Assembly: GCA_028284885.1 (NCBI GenBank)
Contig: JANQQW010000056.1
Location: 1 to 32,676, forward strand
Direction: 5' to 3'
DNA from: Planctomycetaceae bacterium
Lineage (GTDB): Bacteria > Planctomycetota > Planctomycetia > Planctomycetales > Planctomycetaceae
DNA length: 32,676 nt
A program made the position numbers and the translations under genes. The notes under the pieces were generated by a model. It searched no databases and was not told the origin of the DNA. It worked only from the letters and a program-made list of their open reading frames with translations. This document shows positions 25,828 to 32,676 of the stretch, piece by piece (the stretch's first letter is position 1; every line of letters begins with the position of its first letter).

Positions 25828-26772
25828 TCACTTCGGGGTCGCCTCGCCGTGCGGGTAGCGGTAGTCCGCATCGTCGTCGGTCGAAACCTGCTTCGTCGAC
25901 CCGTCGGCGAGCGCGTACAGGAACAGCTTTCGGCCGGCGTGGTAGACGATCGCCTTCTCGTCGGGAGTCCAGCGTGGGTAGGCGAACCAGACCGGCTTCC
26001 CCTCCTCGTTGGCGAACGGCTTCGCGTTCGTGACCGTTCGGGTCCGGGCGTCGAATTCGGCCACGTACAGCGTGCGGCCCGGCACACGACGCTCGAACCC
26101 CTTCGTGAACTCGAAGCAGATCCGTTTCTCGCTCGGCGAGAGGCTCACGCGGTCGAACGTGCCGGTCTTCGCCAGCGCACTCACGACCCGCTCGAACGTC
26201 GGCTCGCCGTCCCGGTTCGGCGTCATCAGGAAGTAGCCCGGCCCGTGCCCCGGCGGACGCGCTCCGACGAAGATGCGGCCGTCCTTCAGGCAGGTGAAGG
26301 CCCAAGCGTGGTAGTCAGGCCCGGTGAGGGCGTACTCCTCGCCCGGCTTGGCCCCCACCTTGCTGGCCATCACGGTGTAGCCTCCGCCGGCGGGCTTCTT
26401 GCGATTCCAGATCGGCGTGTTGGTCCCGTCCCGCGTCCAGGTCTGGTTGAAGTCGGTGTGGGACCCGTCGCTGAGCTGGTGGAAGCCGGTGCCGTCGACG
26501 TTGACCACGCAGATCGCCGTCTTCCACTGGCTGACGTCTCGGTGATCGACGACGCGGCGGAAGAAGACCAGCCGGTCGCCCGTCTTCGACCAGGACGGCT
26601 TGAAGTCCCAGTGCCCCGACGTCAACGGCTTCCCCTCCGGCGTGCCCAGCACGTTCACGTGGATCTCACCGTCCTTGAAGTAGGACGACCGGTACTCCTC
26701 CGCGGCGAGGTGGGCCGACGCGACGAGTACCGCGGCAGCGGCGAGCAGCCCCTCGGACAGCGTTCTTCGCAT
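25828..26772 (-). CDS. Secreted TolB-like (PD40) beta-propeller protein
   Basis: A 314-residue exported protein with a signal peptide (MRRTLSEGLLAAAAVLVASAHLAA). Repeated propeller blades are visible: DFKPSWSKTGDRLVFFRRV, TAICVVNVDGTGFHQLSDG, DFNQTWTRDGTNTPIW, RVSLSPSEKRICFEF, YPRWTPDEKAIVYHAG and LFLYALADGSTKQVS. These match the WSPDG-x(n)-hydrophobic pattern of PD40/TolB repeats. It likely binds protein or sugar ligands outside the cytoplasmic membrane. The ATG has a strong GAGGAGAG. It is bracketed by two copies of one short inverted-repeat family. Confidence 0.88.
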   Translation of the reverse strand: MRRTLSEGLLAAAAVLVASAHLAAEEYRSSYFKDGEIHVNVLGTPEGKPLTSGHWDFKPSWSKTGDRLVFFRRVVDHRDVSQWKTAICVVNVDGTGFHQLSDGSHTDFNQTWTRDGTNTPIWNRKKPAGGGYTVMASKVGAKPGEEYALTGPDYHAWAFTCLKDGRIFVGARPPGHGPGYFLMTPNRDGEPTFERVVSALAKTGTFDRVSLSPSEKRICFEFTKGFERRVPGRTLYVAEFDARTRTVTNAKPFANEEGKPVWFAYPRWTPDEKAIVYHAGRKLFLYALADGSTKQVSTDDDADYRYPHGEATPK

Positions 26773-26795
26773 GATCTCTCCTCTGGTTCCGTTTT

Positions 26796-26872
26796 GATGG
26801 AGCCAAGCTCCCGCCTGACGTCAGACACGATTCGGCCCCGCTTGGCGAGTCAGGCTGGAGTCAGGCCTATTG
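26796..26872. repeat. REPIN-like element, copy B of the GCTCCCGCC family
   Basis: GCTCCCGCCTGAC (26807-26819) faces GTCAGGCTGGAGT (26849-26861), matching at 11 of 13 positions, with a 29-base spacer. Spacer and left core resemble copy A at 25747-25823 (about 18 of 29 spacer bases agree). The outer arms have decayed. It ends 3 bases from the stop codon of the gene at 26876, and lies about 23 bases upstream of the TolB-like start codon. Confidence 0.65.
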
Positions 26873-26875
26873 GGG

Positions 26876-27229
26876 CTACGACAGGAAGAACGAGTCGTCG
26901 TCGAGAATGCTCTCGTCGTACACGAACTCCGCATGGCAGTCGCCGTCACACGTGAGCGTCAGCTCGAACTGGTACCGTTCCTCGGGGAACCACTCCTTCT
27001 TCGCCTCCCACATCTCCGCCACTTCGAATCGCAAGCGTGAGGGCATCGAGACCGACTCTCGCTCACCATGGGGTCCGAGACATCTCAGTTTCGACGCAAT
27101 GCCGCCACTCGAACGACCGCGGGCGGTGAAGGTGGCCTCCCTCCACGCGTTGGGTTCCTGCGAGGTCCTGACGACCACGAAGAGTTCGGCTGCGAACCCT
27201 CGAAGCCAATCGTTGAACTCTTCGATCAC
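26876..27229 (-). CDS. Small hypothetical protein, possibly immunity-like (YezG/DUF600-type)
   Basis: A 117-residue cytoplasmic protein. The ending ERYQFELTLTCDGDCHAEFVYDESILDDDSFFLS resembles the DG-x(n)-F-x-YD closing strand of the YezG/DUF600 immunity family, but the match is from memory and weak. The N-terminal half is a helix (MIEEFNDWLRGFAAELFVVV) followed by strands. The start is GTG with a poorly placed Shine-Dalgarno sequence, so an alternative start cannot be excluded. No toxin gene is adjacent. Orphan immunity genes of this kind are common accessory genes. Confidence 0.6.
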   Translation of the reverse strand: MIEEFNDWLRGFAAELFVVVRTSQEPNAWREATFTARGRSSGGIASKLRCLGPHGERESVSMPSRLRFEVAEMWEAKKEWFPEERYQFELTLTCDGDCHAEFVYDESILDDDSFFLS

Positions 27230-27290
27230 GGCAATCGCTCTGCCTCACTTCCAGTAGCGGTACGACGATCGGCGAACGTCACGCACCATG

Positions 27291-27360
27291 TAGCCCGGAG
27301 CGCAAGCGATGGGGATTCGCGCTGATTGACCCGAAGTCCCGTCGCGTGCGCCCAGGGCTA
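27291..27360. repeat. REPIN-like element of the TAGCCCGGAGCGC family
   Basis: The left arm starts TAGCCCGGAGCGCAAGCG (27291-27314). The right arm (27337-27360) is its inverted relative, ending CCCAGGGCTA, and matches at 19 of 24 positions. The spacer is 22 bases. It sits 35 bases beyond the stop of the DUF2695 gene and 61 bases upstream of the next small gene. A single arm with the same start, TAGCCCGGATCGGG, occurs at 32018-32031. Confidence 0.8.
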
Positions 27361-27395
27361 CTTGCAGACTTCCTCGAGCCGCCGGTCGATGTCGC

Positions 27396-27707
27396 TCAGC
27401 GTTCGCCCATCGCGGCGAGGAATGCCTCCTCGGAATTTGCCAACACCTCGCAATCGCAGTACCCGTGATTTTCGCGGCACCAATCGACGAGGGTCTCAGT
27501 GGGTAGATCGTATTCCGCGGCCCAGGCTCGGACGAGGCGAAGCGAGTGGTCGCAGCCCTGCGCTGGCAACTCCTCATCCAACATGTCGAACAACCTCCGC
27601 ATCGTCTCGGCTGGCAACGGGAGTGAGTCGAGGGCTTTTTCCTGCACGGAGCGCTTCGCGCGACGAAGCAACTCCTTCCGCTTTGACTTGTCTGGTCGGT
27701 TTGACAT
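27396..27707 (-). CDS. DUF2695 family protein
   Basis: A 103-residue protein. The C-terminal HSLRLVRAWAAEYDLPTETLVDWCRENHGYCDCEVLANSEE matches the DUF2695 pattern, ending in the characteristic GYCDCEVLANxE with two cysteines. The function is unknown; members are often found singly among accessory genes, some beside toxin or immunity loci. The ATG at 27707 was chosen over a GTG at 27719 that overlaps the preceding stop, because GGGAAG lies about 10 bases before the ATG. The gap to the PQQ-propeller gene stop is 8 bases, so the two probably share a transcript. The gene is slightly AT-richer than its neighbours. Confidence 0.8.
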   Translation of the reverse strand: MSNRPDKSKRKELLRRAKRSVQEKALDSLPLPAETMRRLFDMLDEELPAQGCDHSLRLVRAWAAEYDLPTETLVDWCRENHGYCDCEVLANSEEAFLAAMGER

Positions 27708-27715
27708 ATGCGGAA

Positions 27716-29089
27716 TCACTTCCCGATGCAGTACAGCATCTCCTGCCGTCCCCCGGGGCCACGGTTGGCGACGCGGGCGTAGATCTTGTTGCCGACGAAG
27801 GTCTGGGTGGCGAAGGACTCGGTGCCGAGTTGGTTCTTGGCGACCGGGCGGAACTCGTCGGGGGTGGCGGCGAAGACGAAAGTAGTTCCCTTCTCGTTCG
27901 TCGCGTAGACGTGGCCGTTGGCGAGAACGGGGGAGGCGGAGACCGGGCCGACGAGGCGTTCTCGCCAGAGTTCCTCACCGGTCTGGCCGTGCCAGCAGAA
28001 GGCGATGCCGTTGTCGGTGACGGCGTAGACGTGGCCGCCGGTGGCGAGCATCGACTGCTCGTAGCACTTCTGGGTGTTCGTCCAGAGGATCTCGCCGCTG
28101 CCGTCGGCCTTCACGGCGATGGTCTGCTTCCGCGGGTAGCCGCCGCTGGCGTAGACCGTGTCGCCGTCCCAGACCATGGTCCCGCAGGTCGCCATGGTGG
28201 TGCCGGCGACCGCCCACAGCAGCTTGCCGGTGGCGGGGTCGTAGCTGGAGACCTTCTCGCAGCCGCTGATGAGGAGTTGGTCGCGCCCGGCGACGTTCGC
28301 GACGATGGGCGAGGAGAAGCTGAGCTTCTCGGGGCGGTCGGTCTGCCAGGCGGGCTTGCCGGTCGCTCGTTCGAACGCCTTGATCCAGCCGCCGTCCTCG
28401 TAGTCGCCGGAGACGATGACGAGGTCGTCGTAGAGGAGGGGCGAGGGGGCGTAGCCGTACTCGTAGAGCTGCGGGTCGAACGGTCCGACGACCTTCTCCC
28501 AGGCCGGCTTGCCGTCGAGGTCGAGGGCGGTGAGGGTGACCTTGGCGTGGTGGTGGAAGGCGGCGAAGACGTGCTTGCCGTCGCAGGCGACGGTGCAGGT
28601 GGCGTGGGTGTTGTTGGGGTGGGTGCGGGGGAAGCCGCCCTGGCTGACGTCCCGCTTCCACCTCGGCTTGCCGGTCGCCCGGTCGAAGGCGAGCACGGAC
28701 TGGACCTGCTTCTGTTCGTCCGCGGTCGCCATGTAGATGGTGTCGCCGACGATGGTGGGGGAGGAGTGGCCGCGACCGGGGACGGGCGTCTTCCAGAGGA
28801 CGTTCTTCGTCTCGCTCCACTCGGTGGGGGGCTCCTGCCCCGTGGTGGTGCCGTTGTAGTTCGGTCCCCGCCACCACGGCCAGTCGCCTTCGGCGGCCTG
28901 CAGGATCTTCGACGGGGCGGCCGAGAGGGAGGTCTCGGTGGTGTCGGTGCTGGTCTCGGTCGGCTCGGCGGTGGGGGTGCCGGTCTCGGTGGTGTTCGAC
29001 GGCGACGTGGCGGACTCGGCGTCGCCGCCGCAGCCGAGGAACAGCGTCAGCGGGGCGAGAAGGAGGGTCAGCAGGGCGAAGCGGGGCAT
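27716..29089 (-). CDS. PQQ-like beta-propeller lipoprotein
   Basis: A 457-residue predicted lipoprotein. MPRFALLTLLLAPLTLFLGC gives a lipobox ending at Cys20. A Thr/Glu-rich linker (~25-60) follows. From WPWWRGPNYNGTT the rest is a propeller of PQQ-like repeats with the tryptophan-docking pattern: VLAFDRATGKPRWKRD, LTALDLDGKPAWEKV, AFERATGKPAWQTDR, VSSYDPATGKLLWAVAG and AFCWHGQTGEELWRER. BamB-like family members bind outer-membrane assembly partners or act as quinoprotein-like scaffolds. No PQQ-ligating residues are evident, so cofactor binding is doubtful. The start is set by the lipobox; upstream in-frame sequence to 29272 is not protein-like. It is divergent from ribH. Confidence 0.9.
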   Translation of the reverse strand: MPRFALLTLLLAPLTLFLGCGGDAESATSPSNTTETGTPTAEPTETSTDTTETSLSAAPSKILQAAEGDWPWWRGPNYNGTTTGQEPPTEWSETKNVLWKTPVPGRGHSSPTIVGDTIYMATADEQKQVQSVLAFDRATGKPRWKRDVSQGGFPRTHPNNTHATCTVACDGKHVFAAFHHHAKVTLTALDLDGKPAWEKVVGPFDPQLYEYGYAPSPLLYDDLVIVSGDYEDGGWIKAFERATGKPAWQTDRPEKLSFSSPIVANVAGRDQLLISGCEKVSSYDPATGKLLWAVAGTTMATCGTMVWDGDTVYASGGYPRKQTIAVKADGSGEILWTNTQKCYEQSMLATGGHVYAVTDNGIAFCWHGQTGEELWRERLVGPVSASPVLANGHVYATNEKGTTFVFAATPDEFRPVAKNQLGTESFATQTFVGNKIYARVANRGPGGRQEMLYCIGK

Positions 29090-29258
29090 GTGTGCGGTTC
29101 CTGTCCGTGGTGGGCGTTCCCGTTGGGCGGATTCTAACGGTCCCGGTTCGCCGGGTGGAGCGGCGAACGGCTTCCGAACCCGCCCGGCGGGAATCACGTT
29201 GGCCGACCGACTACCATGAAGGGTCCAACTGCTCCGACCGACTTCCCGAGTTCTCGCC

Positions 29259-29735
29259 ATGCCCACCGTCATCGAAGGTCGACACGTCGCCCCCGAGGGT
29301 CGCTTCGCGATCGTCGTCGCGCGTTGGAACGAACTGGTGACCGAGCGGCTGCTCGAGGGGGCGATCGCGACGCTGCGGCGGCACGGCGTGGACGAGGACC
29401 GCGTGACGGTCGTCCGCGTGCCAGGCTCGTTCGAGATCCCACTTGCCGCTCAGCGGCTGGCGAGCAGCGGCAAGTTCGCGGCCGTCGTCTGCCTGGGGGC
29501 GGTCGTCAAGGGGGAGACGACGCACGACGAGTACATCAACTCGCAGGTGGCCGGAGGGATCGCCCGCGCCGGCGAGACGAGCGGCGTGCCGGTCGCGTTC
29601 GGCGTGCTGACCTGCCTGACGATGGAACAGGCTCTCGACCGTGCGGGCGGCAAGGCGGGCAACAAGGGCGAGGAGGCCGTGCTGGCGGCCCTGGAACTCT
29701 GCAGCGTGCTCGAACAAATCGACGCACTCGACTGA
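29259..29735 (+). CDS. ribH: 6,7-dimethyl-8-ribityllumazine synthase
   Basis: This 158-residue enzyme condenses 3,4-dihydroxybutanone phosphate with the aminouracil intermediate in riboflavin synthesis. [24 protein letters not shown] carries the substrate tryptophan position. [15 protein letters not shown] (54-68) and [16 protein letters not shown] (78-93) are diagnostic, with His89 as the catalytic base. [26 protein letters not shown] completes the active site. Length and motif order are normal for a capsid-forming lumazine synthase. Start ATG at 29259. The usual partner nusB follows, but a WD40 gene lies between. Confidence 0.97.
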   Translation: MPTVIEGRHVAPEGRFAIVVARWNELVTERLLEGAIATLRRHGVDEDRVTVVRVPGSFEIPLAAQRLASSGKFAAVVCLGAVVKGETTHDEYINSQVAGGIARAGETSGVPVAFGVLTCLTMEQALDRAGGKAGNKGEEAVLAALELCSVLEQIDALD

Positions 29736-29780
29736 CGGCTGCGGTACGATCACGCTCGTTCCCCCGAACGGAGACGAGCC

Positions 29781-30749
29781 ATGTCGTCGCGACGCCTCCC
29801 CGTGCTGTTGCTCGCCGTCGTCTGCTGTCCCGCGGTCGCCGAGGACAGACCCACTCAACGGGATCTGGTCTTCAGCCGAGACGGGACGCGGCTCGCGATC
29901 GACACGACGAAGGGCGTCGTGCTCTGGGACGTCCAGAAGCAGCAGAAGCTCCGCGTTCTAGGCGACCGGTTCAAGTCGCCCGCGATCTCGGCGGCGTTCT
30001 CGCCGGACGGCAAGTGGTTCGCCGCGCGACGACTGTGGAGCCTCTCGAACCCGCCCGTCGAGCGGAGGTGGCCGCCCATCGTGTACGGAAAATGGGGGCC
30101 GCCGACCGCCTTCGCCGCGGACGAACGGACCTACCTCGCCACCACGCCGCAACACGTCTTCCGGGTGGACCGCGACGTGCCGGCCGGCTTCGTCGAGATC
30201 CGAGACGTCGCCGAAGGTGAGAGCTTCGACGTGCTCGCCGGGGACGCCAGCGGAAAGAAGGTCGCCGTCGCCGGCATGAAGGACGAGCGACCGTTCCTCG
30301 AACTCTGGGACCTCTCTGGCGACGAGCCGCGACGGACGGTCGTGCTGAAGGGGCACGTCGGTGGCATTACGTCGCTGGAGTTCGCCAAGGACGGGAAGCG
30401 TCTGCTCTCCGGCAGCTGGGACGAGACCGTCCGGCTGTGGGACGTGGCGAGCGGCGAGTGCGTTCGCGTCTTCCGCGGGCACGTCTACACGGTCTACTTC
30501 GCCCAGTTCGGCGAGGACGAGAAGACCGTGCGCAGCGGCAGCTACAGCGGCGAGGTGCGGGAGTGGGACGCGGCCAGCGGAAAGCTGCTGCGGTCGCGGA
30601 CGAAGCAGAACTCGCTCGCCGCCGTCACGCGGGACGGAAAGCGGATCGCCTGGAGTGCCGGTGACGGCAAGGTCCGCATCGAGCGTCTCGGCGACGGCAA
30701 GCTGTTGCAGGAGATCGACTTGACGTCGCTGGCGGAACCCGTCGAGTAG
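29781..30749 (+). CDS. Secreted WD40-repeat protein
   Basis: A 322-residue protein with a signal peptide (MSSRRLPVLLLAVVCCPAVA). At least five WD-type blades can be seen, most clearly GHVGGITSLEFAKDGKRLLS with GSWDETVRLWDVASGECVRV, then GSYSGEVREWDAASGKLLR. Blades end in WD or WDV as expected. Such planctomycete proteins scaffold assemblies in the periplasm or paryphoplasm, but partners are unknown. The ATG has GGAGACGAG upstream. It sits between ribH and nusB in the same direction, 45 bases after ribH. Confidence 0.88.
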   Translation: MSSRRLPVLLLAVVCCPAVAEDRPTQRDLVFSRDGTRLAIDTTKGVVLWDVQKQQKLRVLGDRFKSPAISAAFSPDGKWFAARRLWSLSNPPVERRWPPIVYGKWGPPTAFAADERTYLATTPQHVFRVDRDVPAGFVEIRDVAEGESFDVLAGDASGKKVAVAGMKDERPFLELWDLSGDEPRRTVVLKGHVGGITSLEFAKDGKRLLSGSWDETVRLWDVASGECVRVFRGHVYTVYFAQFGEDEKTVRSGSYSGEVREWDAASGKLLRSRTKQNSLAAVTRDGKRIAWSAGDGKVRIERLGDGKLLQEIDLTSLAEPVE

Positions 30750-30790
30750 CCGCGGAAAGAGACCGGTGGGTTCAGCGACGGTCGGGTTCC

Positions 30791-30821
30791 TTGATCGCAT
30801 GCCCGCACGATCGCGTAGAAT
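30791..30821 (+). promoter_or_regulatory. Candidate promoter of the nusB-GNAT gene
   Basis: TTGATC (30791-30796) and TAGAAT (30816-30821) are 19 bases apart in the 197-base gap before the nusB start. Both boxes deviate modestly from consensus and the spacing is long. The element would leave a leader of about 120 bases. Confidence 0.35.
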
Positions 30822-30946
30822 GCGGATGGCCGCCGCCGCGTGACGGAGTCCGGCCGCGCCCCGAGGCGTCTCCCGCCGACGCCCAACCCCGACGAGAACC
30901 GCCGTGGCGTCCTGCGCTCGACGCGACGCCCGGTGAGCAGCACCCA

Positions 30947-31924
30947 ATGGCCCGGCGTACCAAGGCCCGCGAAGTCGTCGTCCAGATGCTCTACCTCCGG
31001 GACCTCAACCCGGACGTGGACGCGGAGACGGTCCACGCGCTCATCGACGAGCAACTCCGGAGTGCCGACCTCCGCGAGTTCGCCTGGCGGCTGTTCGTCG
31101 GCGTCATCGAGTTCCGCGACCGGATCGACGAGAGGATTCAGGACGCGGCCGAGAACTGGGCCATCAAGCGGATGGCGCCGACCGACCGCAACGTTCTCCG
31201 GCTCGGTGCCTACGAACTGCTGCAGACCGACACGCCGCACCGGGTCGTGCTCGATGAGGCAATCGAAGTCGCGAAGCGGTTCGGCGGCGGGCAGTCGCCG
31301 CAGTTCGTGAACGGCGTGCTCGACCACCTCGTGCCGGCCGAGAAGCGAAAGGCCGCGGGCGAGTCACCGCGAGAGCCCTCGCCGGAGGGGACGACGATCG
31401 TCACCGAGTCGCTGCGGCTCGTGCCGGCGACCGAGGAGTCTCTGACCGCCGCTCTCGCGGGGCCGCTCGAACTGGGGAACGCGCTCGGCGTGACGGTCCC
31501 GGGCACGTGGCCGCCGGAGCACTTCGACGACGCGGCCCTCGAGTACGCCCGCGACCGCCTCGCCGAGGGGGACGCCCAGGACGGCTGGTGGACCTACTTC
31601 TTCGTCCACGCCCACGACGCGGTCGTCGTCGGGGCCGGCGGCTTCAAAGGCCCGCCGAACGACGACGGCCTCGTCGAGATCGGCTACTCGGTCGTCCCCG
31701 AGTTCCGCCGCCGCGGCTACGCGAAAGAGGCCGTCCGCGGGCTGGTGAAGCGCGCGTTCGAGACGCCGGCCGTCCGGACAATCGTCGGCGACACACTGCC
31801 GCTGCTGACCGCCTCGATCCGCACACTGGAGTCGTGCGGCTTCCAACCCATGGGAACGTCCCCGGAACCGGGCGTGCTGCGGTTCGCGGTGACGCGGGAG
31901 GGTTTGGCCGAGGCCACCGTCTGA
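30947..31924 (+). CDS. NusB antitermination factor fused to a GNAT acetyltransferase
   Basis: A 325-residue fusion. Residues 1-~132 are NusB, which with NusE binds boxA RNA to support transcription antitermination: MARRTKAREVVVQMLYLRDL, NWAIKRMAPTDRNVLRLGAYELL, PHRVVLDEAIEVAKRFGGGQ and FVNGVLDHLV are the usual blocks. After a short proline-rich linker (~133-150), residues ~150-320 form a GNAT acetyltransferase: EIGYSVVPEFRRRGYAKEAVRGLVKRAF carries the acetyl-CoA loop R-R-G-Y-A, and ASIRTLESCGFQPMG the closing strand. No stop codon or second start with a ribosome binding site separates them; a GTG at codon 129 is the only visible internal start. The ATG at 30947 is chosen from the NusB N-terminus. 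A sequencing frameshift that joined two genes is possible but unlikely, because both parts read well in one frame. Confidence 0.88.
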   Translation: MARRTKAREVVVQMLYLRDLNPDVDAETVHALIDEQLRSADLREFAWRLFVGVIEFRDRIDERIQDAAENWAIKRMAPTDRNVLRLGAYELLQTDTPHRVVLDEAIEVAKRFGGGQSPQFVNGVLDHLVPAEKRKAAGESPREPSPEGTTIVTESLRLVPATEESLTAALAGPLELGNALGVTVPGTWPPEHFDDAALEYARDRLAEGDAQDGWWTYFFVHAHDAVVVGAGGFKGPPNDDGLVEIGYSVVPEFRRRGYAKEAVRGLVKRAFETPAVRTIVGDTLPLLTASIRTLESCGFQPMGTSPEPGVLRFAVTREGLAEATV

Positions 31925-32017
31925 CTGCAACCTGGACCGACTAGAGCGCATCTCACGAGCGTGTGGCGGTCGTTGATCGAGGATTTCACGACCAAACGTC
32001 GTTCGAGTCGCTACACA

Positions 32018-32031
32018 TAGCCCGGATCGGG
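32018..32031. repeat. Solitary REP-like arm beside the RND transporter stop
   Basis: TAGCCCGGATCGGG shares its first nine bases with the left arm of the element at 27291. It ends one base before the stop codon of the minus-strand transporter gene. No inverted mate was found within 100 bases, so this could be a decayed element or chance. Confidence 0.35.
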
Positions 32032-32032
32032 T

Positions 32033-32676
32033 CTAACGTTCGACGGGGGCCTGCACCCGTTGCCTGCGTCGCACGAGGTGCGGCTTCGGGACCTGGCGTT
32101 GGCTGGCGGGCGCGCGACCACGTTTCGCCGACGAGCCGCCGGGGCGCAGGGAGAGCAGGGCCGGCAGCAGCACGAGGTCGCCGACGAGGGCGGTCGTCAG
32201 CAGGGTCGCCATCATGGTGCCGAAGCGCGCCGTCGGCGTGAACGGGCTGAGGGTGAGCGCCAGCATGCCGAGGCTGGCGACGACGGCCGCCTCGAAGATG
32301 GGCGCGCCGGTCGTCAGCAGGGCGGTGCGGGCCGCGCCCGGGGAGTCGTTCGTCTTGCGGTACTCGGCCTCGTAGCGGACCAGGTAGTGGAACGTGCCGT
32401 CGACGGCGATGCCGAGCGCGATGCTGGCGGTCAGCGTCATGCCGATGTCGACCGGGAAGCCGATCCAGCCGAGCGTGCCGAACACCAGGCAGATCGGCGT
32501 GAGGTTGGGGATCATCGCCACGAGCCCGGCCCGCAACGACTGCAGCGAGACGACCATCACGACCGAGATGATCAGGAAGGCGGTCGTGAAGCTCTGCCAG
32601 AAGCCGGTGAAGATCGCCTTCTGGGCGTGGTCGAGCAGCGGGGCGACGCCCGTGAACGTGATCGGCTCGCCGGCCG
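32033..32676 (-). CDS. RND/MMPL family transporter, C-terminal part (runs off window)
   Basis: The visible 213 codons are the C-terminal end of a large transporter whose start lies to the right of the window. Hydrophobic helices FQSFTTAFLIISVVMVV-type, AMIPNLTPICLVFGTLGWIG, GMTLTASIALGIAVDGTFHY and AAVVASLGMLALTLSPFT are typical of the second membrane bundle of MMPL/RND proteins. The segment D-I-G-M-T-L-x-A-S-I-x-L-G-I-A-V-D-G-T-F-H contains the conserved Asp of helix 10. The soluble porter domain is off the window. The substrate (lipid, hopanoid or drug) cannot be told. The basic tail after LLSLRPGG is cytoplasmic. Confidence 0.88.
   Translation of the reverse strand, partial: AGEPITFTGVAPLLDHAQKAIFTGFWQSFTTAFLIISVVMVVSLQSLRAGLVAMIPNLTPICLVFGTLGWIGFPVDIGMTLTASIALGIAVDGTFHYLVRYEAEYRKTNDSPGAARTALLTTGAPIFEAAVVASLGMLALTLSPFTPTARFGTMMATLLTTALVGDLVLLPALLSLRPGGSSAKRGRAPASQRQVPKPHLVRRRQRVQAPVER

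Noticed and set aside
27245-27577. A minus-strand open frame of 110 codons around the REPIN-like element
   Set aside because: It overlaps the DUF2695 gene in another frame and an inverted repeat; no start signal or family match.
27326-29137. A 603-codon plus-strand open frame opposite the PQQ-propeller gene
   Set aside because: Its translation is low-complexity Gly/Val/Ala/Asp and is the antisense of a well-supported gene.

Overview
The window is about 32.7 kb of uniformly GC-rich (roughly two-thirds G+C by eye), densely coded chromosome. It most likely comes from a member of the Planctomycetota. Evidence for that: four secreted sulfatases in about 12 kb, a SASA-type esterase, PQQ-like and WD40 beta-propeller lipoproteins or secreted proteins of planctomycete style, and a dcw-type cell wall cluster that stops after an ftsQ-like gene with no ftsA or ftsZ. 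No phage, integron, insertion sequence with a transposase, or CRISPR array was seen.

Layout. 0-1.6 kb: an unrecognised protein with a disordered N-terminus, then tRNA-Cys(GCA) with a clear terminator. 1.6-3.3 kb: NAD(P)HX epimerase (nnrE) translationally coupled to an alkyltransferase-like/endonuclease V fusion. 3.5-7.9 kb: murC-murB-ddl-ftsQ-like peptidoglycan and division cluster. 7.9-10.5 kb: small secreted protein, coiled-coil lipoprotein, amphi-Trp protein, and a receiver/anti-sigma-kinase-type ATPase fusion. 10.6-15 kb: Cys/His-rich small protein with an SDR oxidoreductase, sulfatase 1, a GlsB-type membrane protein, SASA esterase and a 2OG-Fe(II) oxygenase. 15.06-15.9 kb: a visibly lower-GC gene with a nucleoside deoxyribosyltransferase/TIR-like fold signature, the best candidate for recent transfer. 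15.9-18.7 kb: operon of universal stress protein, NhaD/ArsB-type transporter and acyl-CoA thioesterase. 18.8-24 kb: sulfatases 2, 3 and 4 with a small secreted protein. 24-29.1 kb: secreted protein, tyrosine-phosphatase-like protein, TolB-like propeller, two small immunity-like proteins and a PQQ-propeller lipoprotein. 29.2-32.7 kb: ribH, a WD40 protein, a NusB-GNAT fusion and the 3' part of an RND/MMPL transporter.

How the genes fit together. The sulfatases, the SASA esterase and the NhaD-type transporter fit an organism that desulfates and deacetylates complex (often marine) polysaccharides. murC/murB/ddl supply UDP-MurNAc-peptide precursors and D-Ala-D-Ala.

The strongest unexplained signal is a set of short inverted-repeat (REPIN/MITE-like) elements. 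Two related copies bracket the TolB-like gene. Other families sit within a few bases of stop codons through the second half of the window. Two protein fusions (NusB-GNAT and ATL-EndoV) are the most unusual coding features.
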